DNA of 64,000 nucleotides from Chlorobiaceae bacterium. Lineage in GTDB: Bacteria > Bacteroidota > Chlorobiia > Chlorobiales > Chlorobiaceae. This document shows, one piece after another, positions 1-6,848 of the stretch. The position numbers and the translations under genes are program-made. The DNA is taken from NCBI GenBank assembly GCA_012972835.1, contig JABDHK010000002.1, forward strand, positions 1 to 64,000, written 5' to 3'. The notes below the pieces were generated by a model. The model was not told the DNA's origin, ran no database searches, and saw only the letters and a program-made list of their open reading frames with translations. How positions within the stretch are numbered: the first letter of the stretch is position 1; each line of letters starts with the position of its first letter.

Positions 1-180
1 ACCACCCAAGGAGCACGTTTTAACAAATAGCGTAATTCTGAGATGACAAACTTTTTACCTTCTCCCTCAGGCTTACCCATTTTTTGAATAAACCAGCTCT
101 CCCTGGAGTGAAAGACACCAATATCAAAATAGCGGCGAAACTCTTCAATCACGCTGTAGTTATGGGAATGATAACACGCT
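1..180. repeat. 180-bp exact direct repeat, copy A (truncated by window edge)
   Basis: Bases 1-180 are identical to 1911-2090 at every position. Identity stops abruptly after base 180, where copy A continues into delta-60 repeat coding sequence and copy B continues into the rest of the glycosyltransferase gene. The left limit is unknown because the window begins inside the repeat. Perfect identity suggests a recent duplication or gene conversion. Confidence 0.97.
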
Positions 181-527
181 TTACCGTCATTCGAAAACGT
201 TGTGTCTAAACTCCCATCAGTATTGTAACGAACAATTGCAAAGTCCCCTTCACATTCCCCAGCTACAAGAATCTTGCCATCAGCCTGTACGGTAACGCAT
301 TTTCCATTTTCAATACCATTTATATTGTCAGTAAAATCTGTGGTAACCTTACCGTCACCATCGAAGGTGGTGTCTAGAGTTCCGTCTGCATTGTAGCGAG
401 CCAACGCGAATACGTAATTACCTCCGGATAACAAGGAATTCCCTGCAAAAAGCAACTTGCCATCAGACAGCCTGGTCAAACTATTGCCGGAGTCAGTTCC
501 TCCAAAATCAGTTGTTAGAAGAGGCAT
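1..527 (-). CDS. Chimeric open frame: delta-60 repeats joined to glycosyltransferase C-terminal segment (partial, runs off left edge)
   Basis: Reading the minus strand from the ATG at 527, the frame stays open to base 1. Residues 1-116 are two delta-60 type repeats, with signatures such as SDGKLLFAG, LARYNADGTLDTTFDGDGK, QADGKILVAG and VRYNTDGSLDTTFSNDGK. Immediately after the second DGK the frame continues in phase into residues identical to glycosyltransferase residues 218 onward (ACYHSHNYSVIEEF), because bases 1-180 copy 1911-2090 exactly. Delta-60 repeats are known from large predicted beta-propeller-like surface proteins. A protein joining them to a glycosyltransferase tail is not a family I know, so this is probably a recombination product. 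An in-frame TAA lies just upstream of the ATG and there is no convincing ribosome binding site. It may be expressed or may be a pseudogene; the true 3' end is outside the window. Confidence 0.6.
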   Translation of the reverse strand, partial: MPLLTTDFGGTDSGNSLTRLSDGKLLFAGNSLLSGGNYVFALARYNADGTLDTTFDGDGKVTTDFTDNINGIENGKCVTVQADGKILVAGECEGDFAIVRYNTDGSLDTTFSNDGKACYHSHNYSVIEEFRRYFDIGVFHSRESWFIQKMGKPEGEGKKFVISELRYLLKRAPWV

Positions 528-552
528 GATTAAGTTTTTATTTATTTATAAA

Positions 553-580
553 ATTATAATCACTTTTTATCTTGCGTCAA
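553..580 (-). promoter_or_regulatory. Candidate sigma-70-like promoter for the chimeric frame
   Basis: On the minus strand there is TTGACG (580-575), a 16-base spacer, and a perfect TATAAT (558-553), about 25 bases before the ATG at 527. The -35 hexamer lies inside the decayed RTX-repeat coding sequence, so if it works it was acquired by juxtaposition. The region is AT-rich, which raises the chance of a fortuitous match. Confidence 0.4.
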
Positions 581-826
581 TCCCGGCTTTGCCATCGAGG
601 ATATTGTTCCCGGTGATGATATTTGCCAGGGTATTACTAGTTCCATTAATGGCAGCTATGCCCAATAATGTCAGGTTCTCGACATGGGTTCCTAACGTGC
701 AGGTTATGCTGTTGAATCTGTTGCATCAGGAACAAAAGGATTATCGAAATAGCTTTTTGAAGACAAAATATAAGGTATTCCGGTATCCACCAAATCCCTG
801 AGTTCTGAGGGAAGAGAAGAACTACT
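567..826 (-). pseudogene. Decayed RTX/hemolysin-type repeat protein fragment
   Basis: Minus-strand translation ending at the TAA at 569-567 gives THVENLTLLGIAAINGT followed by LANIITGNNILDGKAGID. This is the consensus of the VENLTLTGxAAINGTGN / ITGNxGNNxLxGxAGxD repeats of very large calcium-binding or adhesin-like proteins. Upstream the frame is broken: a second open stretch in another frame (GIPYILSSKSYFDNPFVPD) ends at a TAA, so at least one frameshift and several stops separate the pieces. There is no start codon. A related fragment lies at 59722-59940. Confidence 0.6.
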
Positions 827-835
827 TTACTTGGG

Positions 836-895
836 ACTGATAGGGCTTATAGGAAAAAAGATAGTGCAGGGTACTGGGTACTGGGTGCTGGGTGA
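836..895. repeat. Short low-complexity repeats
   Basis: The sequence TAGGGCTTATAGG near 841-853 belongs to the TATAGGACTTAT family also seen near 21450 and 43910. It is followed by a small tandem array of GTACTGG-like units (about 868-894). A similar GTGCTGA/GTACTGA run lies near 1626-1648 and a weaker one near 11092-11115. No coding sense was found. Confidence 0.5.
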
Positions 896-902
896 ATATT
901 TA

Positions 903-1298
903 TTATTTGCCGAGCAGGCGACCTTGCAATTCTTTATAATTTGGAAATACGGAGTCTATACTTGCTAGTTTAGCATCATAGAGAATTGATGTTGCGATAA
1001 TAATTCGGTCTGCTGGATCCTGATGAATATCGGAAAGTGTGACAGCTTTATGCATTATTTCGCAGGTAACTGGAAGTGATTCTACTCCTGAATTTTCGAG
1101 TGCTTCTTTTAACCAGTCTTTAACTGAAAGCGGGAGCTGAAGCCGCCCTCGTTTTTCTAGCAATGAAACCTCCATACATGATATGGCAGAAATTGCCAGA
1201 TGAGTATCGAGCTGCATGGCATGTACAATTTTTTCTGATAGATCTTGATTACCGTTAATAATCCATTTAACCCAAATATGGGTATCAAGTACGATCAT
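903..1298 (-). CDS. vapC: PIN-domain toxin, VapC-like
   Basis: 131-residue PIN-domain protein, the usual size for VapC ribonuclease toxins, which cleave specific RNAs with a metal-binding acidic cluster. The acidic residues expected are visible: D5 in VLDTHIWVKW, E43 in SCMEVSLL, and D94/D97 in the DPADRIIIATS motif. Its start overlaps the stop of the upstream antitoxin frame by 4 bases (1295-1298), the standard coupling for such pairs. It sits between the RTX remnant and the polysaccharide operon, in an accessory patch. The family call is strong; the RNA target is unknown. Confidence 0.88.
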   Translation of the reverse strand: MIVLDTHIWVKWIINGNQDLSEKIVHAMQLDTHLAISAISCMEVSLLEKRGRLQLPLSVKDWLKEALENSGVESLPVTCEIMHKAVTLSDIHQDPADRIIIATSILYDAKLASIDSVFPNYKELQGRLLGK

Positions 1299-1528
1299 TT
1301 GAGGCAGTTCCAGTCTTTTGCTGGTATTATAGGGGTTACAATGTCACCTTGTATTGAACCTTTTCCTGCTATAAGTGGTGATGGTTGGTGTTGTGTTTGT
1401 GAGGTAATCAAACTTGCTTCCTTTTCGGGAAGAATTGTTACGATGACATGGGCTTGCTTGATGGGTGGCTTGTCGCCTAACCATTTCATGGTTCCATGTT
1501 CGTATATGGCTTCATAACTTTGCAACAT
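1295..1528 (-). CDS. vapB: Antitoxin of the VapC-like toxin (VapB-like / DUF104-type)
   Basis: 77-residue protein beginning MLQSYEAIYEHGTMKWLG and containing HVIVTILPE. This resembles the short antitoxin family in which a beta-strand N-terminus (YEnGxixwlg) is followed by xxVxVTIL. The C-terminal half is Pro/Gln/Ser-rich and probably forms the disordered toxin-neutralising tail. It lies directly upstream of the PIN toxin with a 4-base overlap, so the two are translationally coupled. Such antitoxins usually bind the operon promoter and repress it; no clear operator palindrome was seen in 1529-1600. Assignment rests on the pairing and the weak N-terminal motif. Confidence 0.72.
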   Translation of the reverse strand: MLQSYEAIYEHGTMKWLGDKPPIKQAHVIVTILPEKEASLITSQTQHQPSPLIAGKGSIQGDIVTPIIPAKDWNCLK

Positions 1529-1774
1529 ACATAGCCTCCTTTATATATCAAATCTCTGCAGTATAATACAATTATCAATCAAGACTTTCTATAGCTGGAA
1601 AGAAAGACCGTTCTGAGGGAAAAAAGTGCTGAGTGCTGAGTACTGAGGAAGAATAGTGGGCAGTGGCATGAGAATGGCTTCGCAGAAGGCTTCCTGATCA
1701 TGTTCAGCTTCGTCACTTAATTTTTTGCTTGAAAACGGTGGCAGTGCGCCTATGCGATGTTCCAGTTGCCCTTT
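1529..1774. other. Intergenic stretch with no gene recognised
   Basis: Contains the GTGCTGAGTGCTGAGTACTGAGG low-complexity run near 1626-1648 and no open frame with recognisable coding sense. It separates the vapBC cassette from the 3' end of the polysaccharide operon. No clear hairpin terminator was found for the glycosyltransferase gene. Confidence 0.5.
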
Positions 1775-2740
1775 TCAGTTACTTGGGTGAACCCTCCAAT
1801 ACCCCTTATTCATGCTCAGTTTGAGCTTTAAGCTTGATGGCATAATTTGTTCACGGATACCCATTTTATAACCAACTAGCTTCATTCCTGTACGAACTGC
1901 TGCAGATGGTACCACCCAAGGAGCACGTTTTAACAAATAGCGTAATTCTGAGATGACAAACTTTTTACCTTCTCCCTCAGGCTTACCCATTTTTTGAATA
2001 AACCAGCTCTCCCTGGAGTGAAAGACACCAATATCAAAATAGCGGCGAAACTCTTCAATCACGCTGTAGTTATGGGAATGATAACACGCTGCCTCACTGG
2101 AATACGCTACCTTCCAACCTTCATGCAACATTTTAGCAGCAACATAGGTGTCTTCACCAAAAATGACAGTTGATGGGAAGCCCCCAACATCCATGAGAGC
2201 CGTTCGGCGATAAGCTGCAAATGAATTAGACAAGAAAGCTGCCTTAATACCAAGTCGCTGGATATCCTCTTTTGTTTTTACAGAAGATAGTTCGGGGTAG
2301 TTAAATAACCGGGCATGAGCAGCAATAGGTGAGGCATCAGCATGTGCTAATTGACGCCCACACACAGCTCCGACTTTTTCATCATCAAAAGGCGCTATGA
2401 TATGTTTAATAGAATCAGGGGAAGTAAGAATGGCATCCTGCGTTATATAGATGAGAATATCGGCATTCGGCAGGAGATCAACACCTAACTGACGAGTAGC
2501 ACCATGATTAAACTGCTCCTTTGGTATCGAAACAACCTCGACACCCATTTTCATCGCTACTTGACTGGTTCCATCCGTTGACGATGAATCAATTATTAAA
2601 ATTTTCGCCTGCAATGAAGAGGCCTGTATTGCACCAAGACACTTGACTATTTGCACACCAGCATTATACGCAGGTATGATGACACCGATTGAGCCTGAAC
2701 TGAGTTCACCCTGCATCCGACAATTACTCTCACTCTGCAT
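1775..2740 (-). CDS. Family 2 glycosyltransferase (rhamnosyltransferase-like)
   Basis: 321-residue GT-A fold glycosyltransferase, last gene of the wza-wzz-wzi-wbaP operon. The nucleotide-sugar binding N-terminus is visible as GVIIPAYNAG (19-28) and IIDSSSTDGTSQ (49-60). A QDA at 101-103 sits where the metal-binding DxD usually is, and FGEDTYVAAKM (194-204) supplies the GED of the acceptor site. These features match rhamnosyltransferases of O-antigen and capsule assembly, so it probably adds a deoxysugar to an undecaprenyl-linked intermediate on the cytoplasmic face. It starts 9 bases after wbaP ends; M9 is an alternative start. Residues 218-276 are encoded by the 180-bp segment duplicated at the window's left edge. 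Donor and acceptor cannot be read from sequence. Confidence 0.85.
   Translation of the reverse strand: MQSESNCRMQGELSSGSIGVIIPAYNAGVQIVKCLGAIQASSLQAKILIIDSSSTDGTSQVAMKMGVEVVSIPKEQFNHGATRQLGVDLLPNADILIYITQDAILTSPDSIKHIIAPFDDEKVGAVCGRQLAHADASPIAAHARLFNYPELSSVKTKEDIQRLGIKAAFLSNSFAAYRRTALMDVGGFPSTVIFGEDTYVAAKMLHEGWKVAYSSEAACYHSHNYSVIEEFRRYFDIGVFHSRESWFIQKMGKPEGEGKKFVISELRYLLKRAPWVVPSAAVRTGMKLVGYKMGIREQIMPSSLKLKLSMNKGYWRVHPSN
1911..2090. repeat. 180-bp exact direct repeat, copy B (inside glycosyltransferase gene)
   Basis: Identical to 1-180. This is the copy in its intact gene context, covering codons for glycosyltransferase residues 218 to about 277. The two copies are in the same orientation 1910 bp apart and flank the RTX remnant and vapBC, so homologous recombination between them would delete that interval. 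Confidence 0.97.
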
Positions 2741-2749
2741 GCATTCTCA

Positions 2750-4198
2750 TCAATACGCTCCGTCTCTACAAAAAACAACAGGAATTGTCTTAAGGAGAAT
2801 CACGATATCTGACCAAAGCGACCAGTTTTTTACATACCAGCTATCCATTTTGACTCTTGTATCGTAATCAACATTATTACGGCCACTGATTTGCCAAATG
2901 CCCGTCATGCCCGGTTTCGCCATCAAGTAATACTCAACATCATTACCGTAATATTTAAGTTCATCCTTTACCACCGGACGAGGCCCTACCAGGCTCATCT
3001 CACCTTTCAGCACATTCCAAAGCTGCGGCAACTCATCAAGACTGGTTTTCCGCAAAAAATTACCAACACAGGTTATCCGTGGATCATTTTTAAGCTTAAA
3101 GCATTGTTCCCACTCAGCTCTTGACTCAGCATCATTATCAAGAAGTTCTGTTAGAACAGCCTCAGCGTTGCAAACCATAGTGCGGAATTTCAAGCACTTA
3201 AATGGTTTCCTGTTTTGGCCGACACGCACATGGCCGAATATTGCCGGGCCAGAATCACGGGTTATCTTCCAGACCAAGAGAGCAAACAGCGGTGACAGAA
3301 GAAGAAGCAAGAGAGAGGAGGCAATAATATCAAACCAGCGTTTCACAACTTTTGACGAGCAATGCGATAGATTATTGTGCAAACGAATAACAAGAGCTTC
3401 GTGGGTGAAAAAATGCTTGACTTCCATGCCATACAGCGGAACACTCGGCATGGGAGGAATCACAAAAATATCCTCTGCTCCGGCAAGTGTGAGCTGACGC
3501 ACCCACGCTTCGCTCTCACTGCTCTCATTGCTTTCGAGAGCAATCACACTGTGAAAATCAGCAAATGCATCAACTGAGCAGCCCTTATCACTCATGCAGA
3601 GAAGGGGAATGCCCGCAACGGGGGCTGCAACTCTTGAACCATTCAAATGACGCTTTGAGATAAATCCCTGCACGTCAAAACCAGCCATTTTTTCACTGTT
3701 TAAAGCTAGACATGCACTCTTTGCATTGTCACCATCGCCAATAATAATGGTCGGAGTTTGCCAGATGTTCAACCGCAGCAGCACCTTCTTAGTCAACTGA
3801 CGCAGCAGAGGAGTCAGCGTTGCTATTATCGTCCATGTGGTAAGCCACCACACGACGTTTATCTGCTGGTGAAATATTTCCATTAACGCAAGGTGCAACA
3901 ACGCAAGAGCCATTATTCCCTGCAACACTTCATGAAGTTCATCCCAAAAAGAGGTACGGCGGATATAGCGCTGCTTTATCAATCCCATCCATAGAATCCA
4001 GACAAGAGTGAGTAACCCAATAACATTCAGATTGGTTGCGGTGATTCCTGAACTGTATCCATTACGAATCGAGACCATGACGGATACAAAAGAGGCGATG
4101 ACGACAGAAAGCAAAAAGGAAAACAGGTCCGACACGCAAAGCGACCAACCTTGAATCTTTCGACGTTTCTTGCTATGTATCGATGGAGATTTAAGCAT
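2750..4198 (-). CDS. wbaP: Undecaprenyl-phosphate sugar-1-phosphate transferase (WbaP/PglC-type initiating transferase)
   Basis: 482 residues, the usual length of WbaP/WcaJ polyprenyl glycosylphosphotransferases. These enzymes start repeat-unit synthesis by moving a hexose-1-phosphate from a UDP-sugar to undecaprenyl phosphate. The N-terminal third is a bundle of about four hydrophobic segments, followed by a soluble CoA-binding-like domain (PTIIIGDGDNAKSAC) and a membrane-anchored catalytic C-terminus. Catalytic-domain signatures seen are KCLKFRTMVCNAE, DELPQLWNVLKGEMSLVGP with the RP following, and KPGMTGIWQISGRNNVDY. The C-terminal ending with an aromatic-rich stretch fits WbaP (galactose or glucose). 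It follows wzi after 72 bases and precedes the glycosyltransferase by 9. The exact sugar is not determined. Confidence 0.9.
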   Translation of the reverse strand: MLKSPSIHSKKRRKIQGWSLCVSDLFSFLLSVVIASFVSVMVSIRNGYSSGITATNLNVIGLLTLVWILWMGLIKQRYIRRTSFWDELHEVLQGIMALALLHLALMEIFHQQINVVWWLTTWTIIATLTPLLRQLTKKVLLRLNIWQTPTIIIGDGDNAKSACLALNSEKMAGFDVQGFISKRHLNGSRVAAPVAGIPLLCMSDKGCSVDAFADFHSVIALESNESSESEAWVRQLTLAGAEDIFVIPPMPSVPLYGMEVKHFFTHEALVIRLHNNLSHCSSKVVKRWFDIIASSLLLLLLSPLFALLVWKITRDSGPAIFGHVRVGQNRKPFKCLKFRTMVCNAEAVLTELLDNDAESRAEWEQCFKLKNDPRITCVGNFLRKTSLDELPQLWNVLKGEMSLVGPRPVVKDELKYYGNDVEYYLMAKPGMTGIWQISGRNNVDYDTRVKMDSWYVKNWSLWSDIVILLKTIPVVFCRDGAY

Positions 4199-4270
4199 GA
4201 CTTACTGATCCTTGTTTTTGGGAGGAAACAGGTTACGCTGGCTGCTGTAGTGTGAAGAAATGACGGCTTG

Positions 4271-5638
4271 TTACTCTATTGTCTTTGTTATAGTGAGACC
4301 GAATGCGGGGTTTGGTGAAATTGATTTACCGGCATCAAGGCTTAACTGCTGGGTCAGTGACCAGCCGTGTGCAATAGGGGTGGTGTTGGTCAGGTCGCAG
4401 GCGACCATTGATGTCTTTTGATTGTCCGGTAAGGGGTTACCTATGCTGCCATAATTTTCGATATAAGCTACTCTGACAAGGGGATTAACAAGTTTAGTGA
4501 AGCGCATCATGACTCCGGTATTGATGACCCTCACCCGGTTCAGCGGGCTGTAGGAATTATCTGCTCCTTTAACAAACGGGATAAAGGGTGTACCTATTCC
4601 AAATCCCTTATACACCCAGGCACCATAATAGCCGTTCGTTAAATAATCGTCAGGGTAGTCAGTTATTATCGCGCCTGAACGGGTATCGAGAAGTTCAAGA
4701 TTAATCCGTGCAAAATGGCTCTCCTTGTTTTTATTGATCATGGAGACACCAAGCAAATAGTCGCCTGGATACCAGAAGCGTAGGCCGCTTCCATCTTCAA
4801 ACATGGTTTGCACGTAGAGGAAGAAGTCGCGGTCACTCTCTTTCTGCTGCAACGCGAACTCAATGGTACCTCGATGGTCACCAAGTGCATTCTGCTGTTC
4901 AGTTATGGCACCGTTACTTCCACCCTTACCTAAAAAAACGTTTAGTAGATCTTTTAACCCTGAGGGCTGTCCATCGCCACCCCAGACGGCAAGATCGTGT
5001 ACACCTGCATAAAAATTGAGCCCCTGATCTGGGTATGATTCACCAAGTCTGAGATAGACAAATTTTTCGTGGAGGAGAGAATTAGGGATTGTCCGCTCTT
5101 CGCCAAGCCATCCGTGAGCGAGGTATGCGTTCACGGCAAGCCATTCGGTCAGGTCGACATAGCCGTTAGTAGCGAGTGATACCTTAGGAATAGTGGGAGC
5201 GTTGCGGCTGTAGACAGTGGATCCGGAAGAGAGCAGGGTGTCGACGAGACCGAAAGTTTCTGCTTTGCGGCCCAGGGTGAGACGGAGATTTTTATAGGCA
5301 AGTGCTGCGTAGGCGTCTGTCCAGATGAGGTCCTGGCTGGAGTTGGTGCGGGCAGTGACGTCGACACCGTAGTACCAGTCGAAGGTTTTTTCGTCGTCTG
5401 CATGTTTGTTTATGCGTAGGCGCGTAAACATGCTGCTGGCGCGTTCAGTGCTGACGCGACCATTGTTGTTGGCATAGGCCCAGAATGGAGGTAGGGTTTG
5501 TTTTGAGAACAGGAATCCGGTGGATACCTGCAGGGTGTCGATGCCAGTGGGGAGTGCGGCTTGGGCAGGTACCGATAGTATAAGAAAAAGAAGAAGGAAT
5601 ATAGATTGGTAACAGATATTTTTGGTTGGTGTTTGCAT
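4271..5638 (-). CDS. wzi: Capsule assembly Wzi-family outer-membrane beta-barrel protein
   Basis: 455 residues with an N-terminal signal peptide (hydrophobic IFLLLFLILSVPAQA then ALPTG). The rest alternates polar and aromatic residues as expected for a beta-barrel. The segment LRLTLGRKAETFGLVDTLL and the following NAPTIPKVSL resemble the Wzi family, an outer-membrane lectin that attaches capsule to the cell surface in enterobacteria; homologues are widespread in polysaccharide loci. Its place between wzz and wbaP supports a role in surface assembly of the polymer exported by Wza. The binding function is inferred from family only. Confidence 0.75.
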   Translation of the reverse strand: MQTPTKNICYQSIFLLLFLILSVPAQAALPTGIDTLQVSTGFLFSKQTLPPFWAYANNNGRVSTERASSMFTRLRINKHADDEKTFDWYYGVDVTARTNSSQDLIWTDAYAALAYKNLRLTLGRKAETFGLVDTLLSSGSTVYSRNAPTIPKVSLATNGYVDLTEWLAVNAYLAHGWLGEERTIPNSLLHEKFVYLRLGESYPDQGLNFYAGVHDLAVWGGDGQPSGLKDLLNVFLGKGGSNGAITEQQNALGDHRGTIEFALQQKESDRDFFLYVQTMFEDGSGLRFWYPGDYLLGVSMINKNKESHFARINLELLDTRSGAIITDYPDDYLTNGYYGAWVYKGFGIGTPFIPFVKGADNSYSPLNRVRVINTGVMMRFTKLVNPLVRVAYIENYGSIGNPLPDNQKTSMVACDLTNTTPIAHGWSLTQQLSLDAGKSISPNPAFGLTITKTIE

Positions 5639-5663
5639 TGGGAATGAATTTATCGTTCCGGAG

Positions 5664-6830
5664 TTAGCTCCATCTTAGACTTCTGCGCAGGGCTTCCAGT
5701 TGGGTTTTGGTTTCAGCGTCTTTTTTAGCGTTGTGGAGGGCTTCTTTGATGAAGGCCCAGAGGATGGAGAGAAAGCCTGTTGATATGGTTGCAAGCAGGA
5801 CGATCAGACTGCGTTTTGGTTTTGATTTTCTATCCGGGACTACGGCTTTGTCGAGTACTTGGATCATTGACCCCTCTTTTGCTTCGTCGATTTTGGCCAT
5901 TTCGAATTGTTTGGCGAGGAGCTCATAGACGGTTTCGGCGTATTTGAGGTCGCGGACTTTCCGGAGGTATTCGAGGCCGGCTTCGGGGGCTTTGGTTGTT
6001 GAAACTGATCCTGTTTCTATTCTGGCGAGCTGGGCGCGCATGCCGCCTACCACCTGCTGGGTGCGGATATAGTCGGGGTTGTTGCCGGTGGCGAAGGTGC
6101 GCATGGCGCCGAGTTCGACCTCTTTCATGGCAATCTGGCCCTTGAGTTCAGCACCTGCCCTGATAAGTGCTTGGGCCTGGGCATCAAGCTGGATGAGACC
6201 GGTTTTTTCCTGCACCTGCTTCATGGCGATTTCTGTATCAGCAAGTGTTTGTTTTGCCTGTATGAGCTGTTTTTCAAAAAAGAGGCGCCGCTGGGAGGCT
6301 TCGGTGACAGCAAGTACCTGAGTTAGTTTCTGCAACTCTTCCACATAGGCGTTGGCCAGTGCGGCGGCGCGCTTTGGATCTTTGTCGTCGACCTGCACGG
6401 CAATGAGGCCGTCTTTGCCTGAAATAATACTGCTGGCACCTGCGAGTGCCTTGCGGGTGTCGCTTGGGAATTTTGTTTTATACACTGCCTGCAGTTTGAA
6501 GCGCTTGATCATGTTATCGCTTACGGTGCGGCTTTTGAGCATGGCAACGTAGGTGTCGTTTGGGGTTTTTATGCCTGCAGCACCTACCATCCCGCCTAAG
6601 GCTCCGAGCTGCCCGAGCAGGGCTGAGGCACCTGACTGCTGTGTTGGCGGCATTATCTGCGTTGTAGCGGTGTAGCTGTTGGGGATAAAAAAGCTTATCA
6701 ATGCAACAATCACGCCGGCGATGAGCGGGGCGCCAAGAATAAGTTTTTTATGTTTGGCGAGCGTGATGGCGAGATCGATGAGGCTGATTTCTTCCTCTGG
6801 GTTTTCCTGAAAGATGGGGTTATCGGGCAT
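5664..6830 (-). CDS. wzz: Polysaccharide chain-length determinant, Wzz/GumC type
   Basis: 388-residue inner-membrane co-polymerase. It has an N-terminal cytoplasmic stretch (EEEISLIDLAITLAKHKKL), a first membrane segment near residues 33-52, a long periplasmic region rich in coiled coil (Q/E/A/L heptads, roughly 170-330), and a second membrane segment near 345-365 preceded by VPDRKSKPKR. That Pro-rich entry to TM2 is a hallmark of the family. No Walker kinase domain is fused, so the tyrosine-kinase partner, if any, is elsewhere. It sits 18 bases after wza and 25 before wzi. Its role is to set polymer length and couple to the Wza export channel. Confidence 0.9.
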   Translation of the reverse strand: MPDNPIFQENPEEEISLIDLAITLAKHKKLILGAPLIAGVIVALISFFIPNSYTATTQIMPPTQQSGASALLGQLGALGGMVGAAGIKTPNDTYVAMLKSRTVSDNMIKRFKLQAVYKTKFPSDTRKALAGASSIISGKDGLIAVQVDDKDPKRAAALANAYVEELQKLTQVLAVTEASQRRLFFEKQLIQAKQTLADTEIAMKQVQEKTGLIQLDAQAQALIRAGAELKGQIAMKEVELGAMRTFATGNNPDYIRTQQVVGGMRAQLARIETGSVSTTKAPEAGLEYLRKVRDLKYAETVYELLAKQFEMAKIDEAKEGSMIQVLDKAVVPDRKSKPKRSLIVLLATISTGFLSILWAFIKEALHNAKKDAETKTQLEALRRSLRWS

Positions 6831-6848
6831 GTTTTATAAGCACTTTAT

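Noticed and set aside
457-801. Plus-strand 114-codon open frame
   Set aside because: It is the complement of the delta-60 and RTX-repeat coding sequence on the minus strand, and its translation has no family resemblance while the minus strand does.
1245-1517. Plus-strand 90-codon open frame
   Set aside because: Lies opposite the vapC/vapB pair, which has clear PIN and antitoxin motifs and coupled starts.
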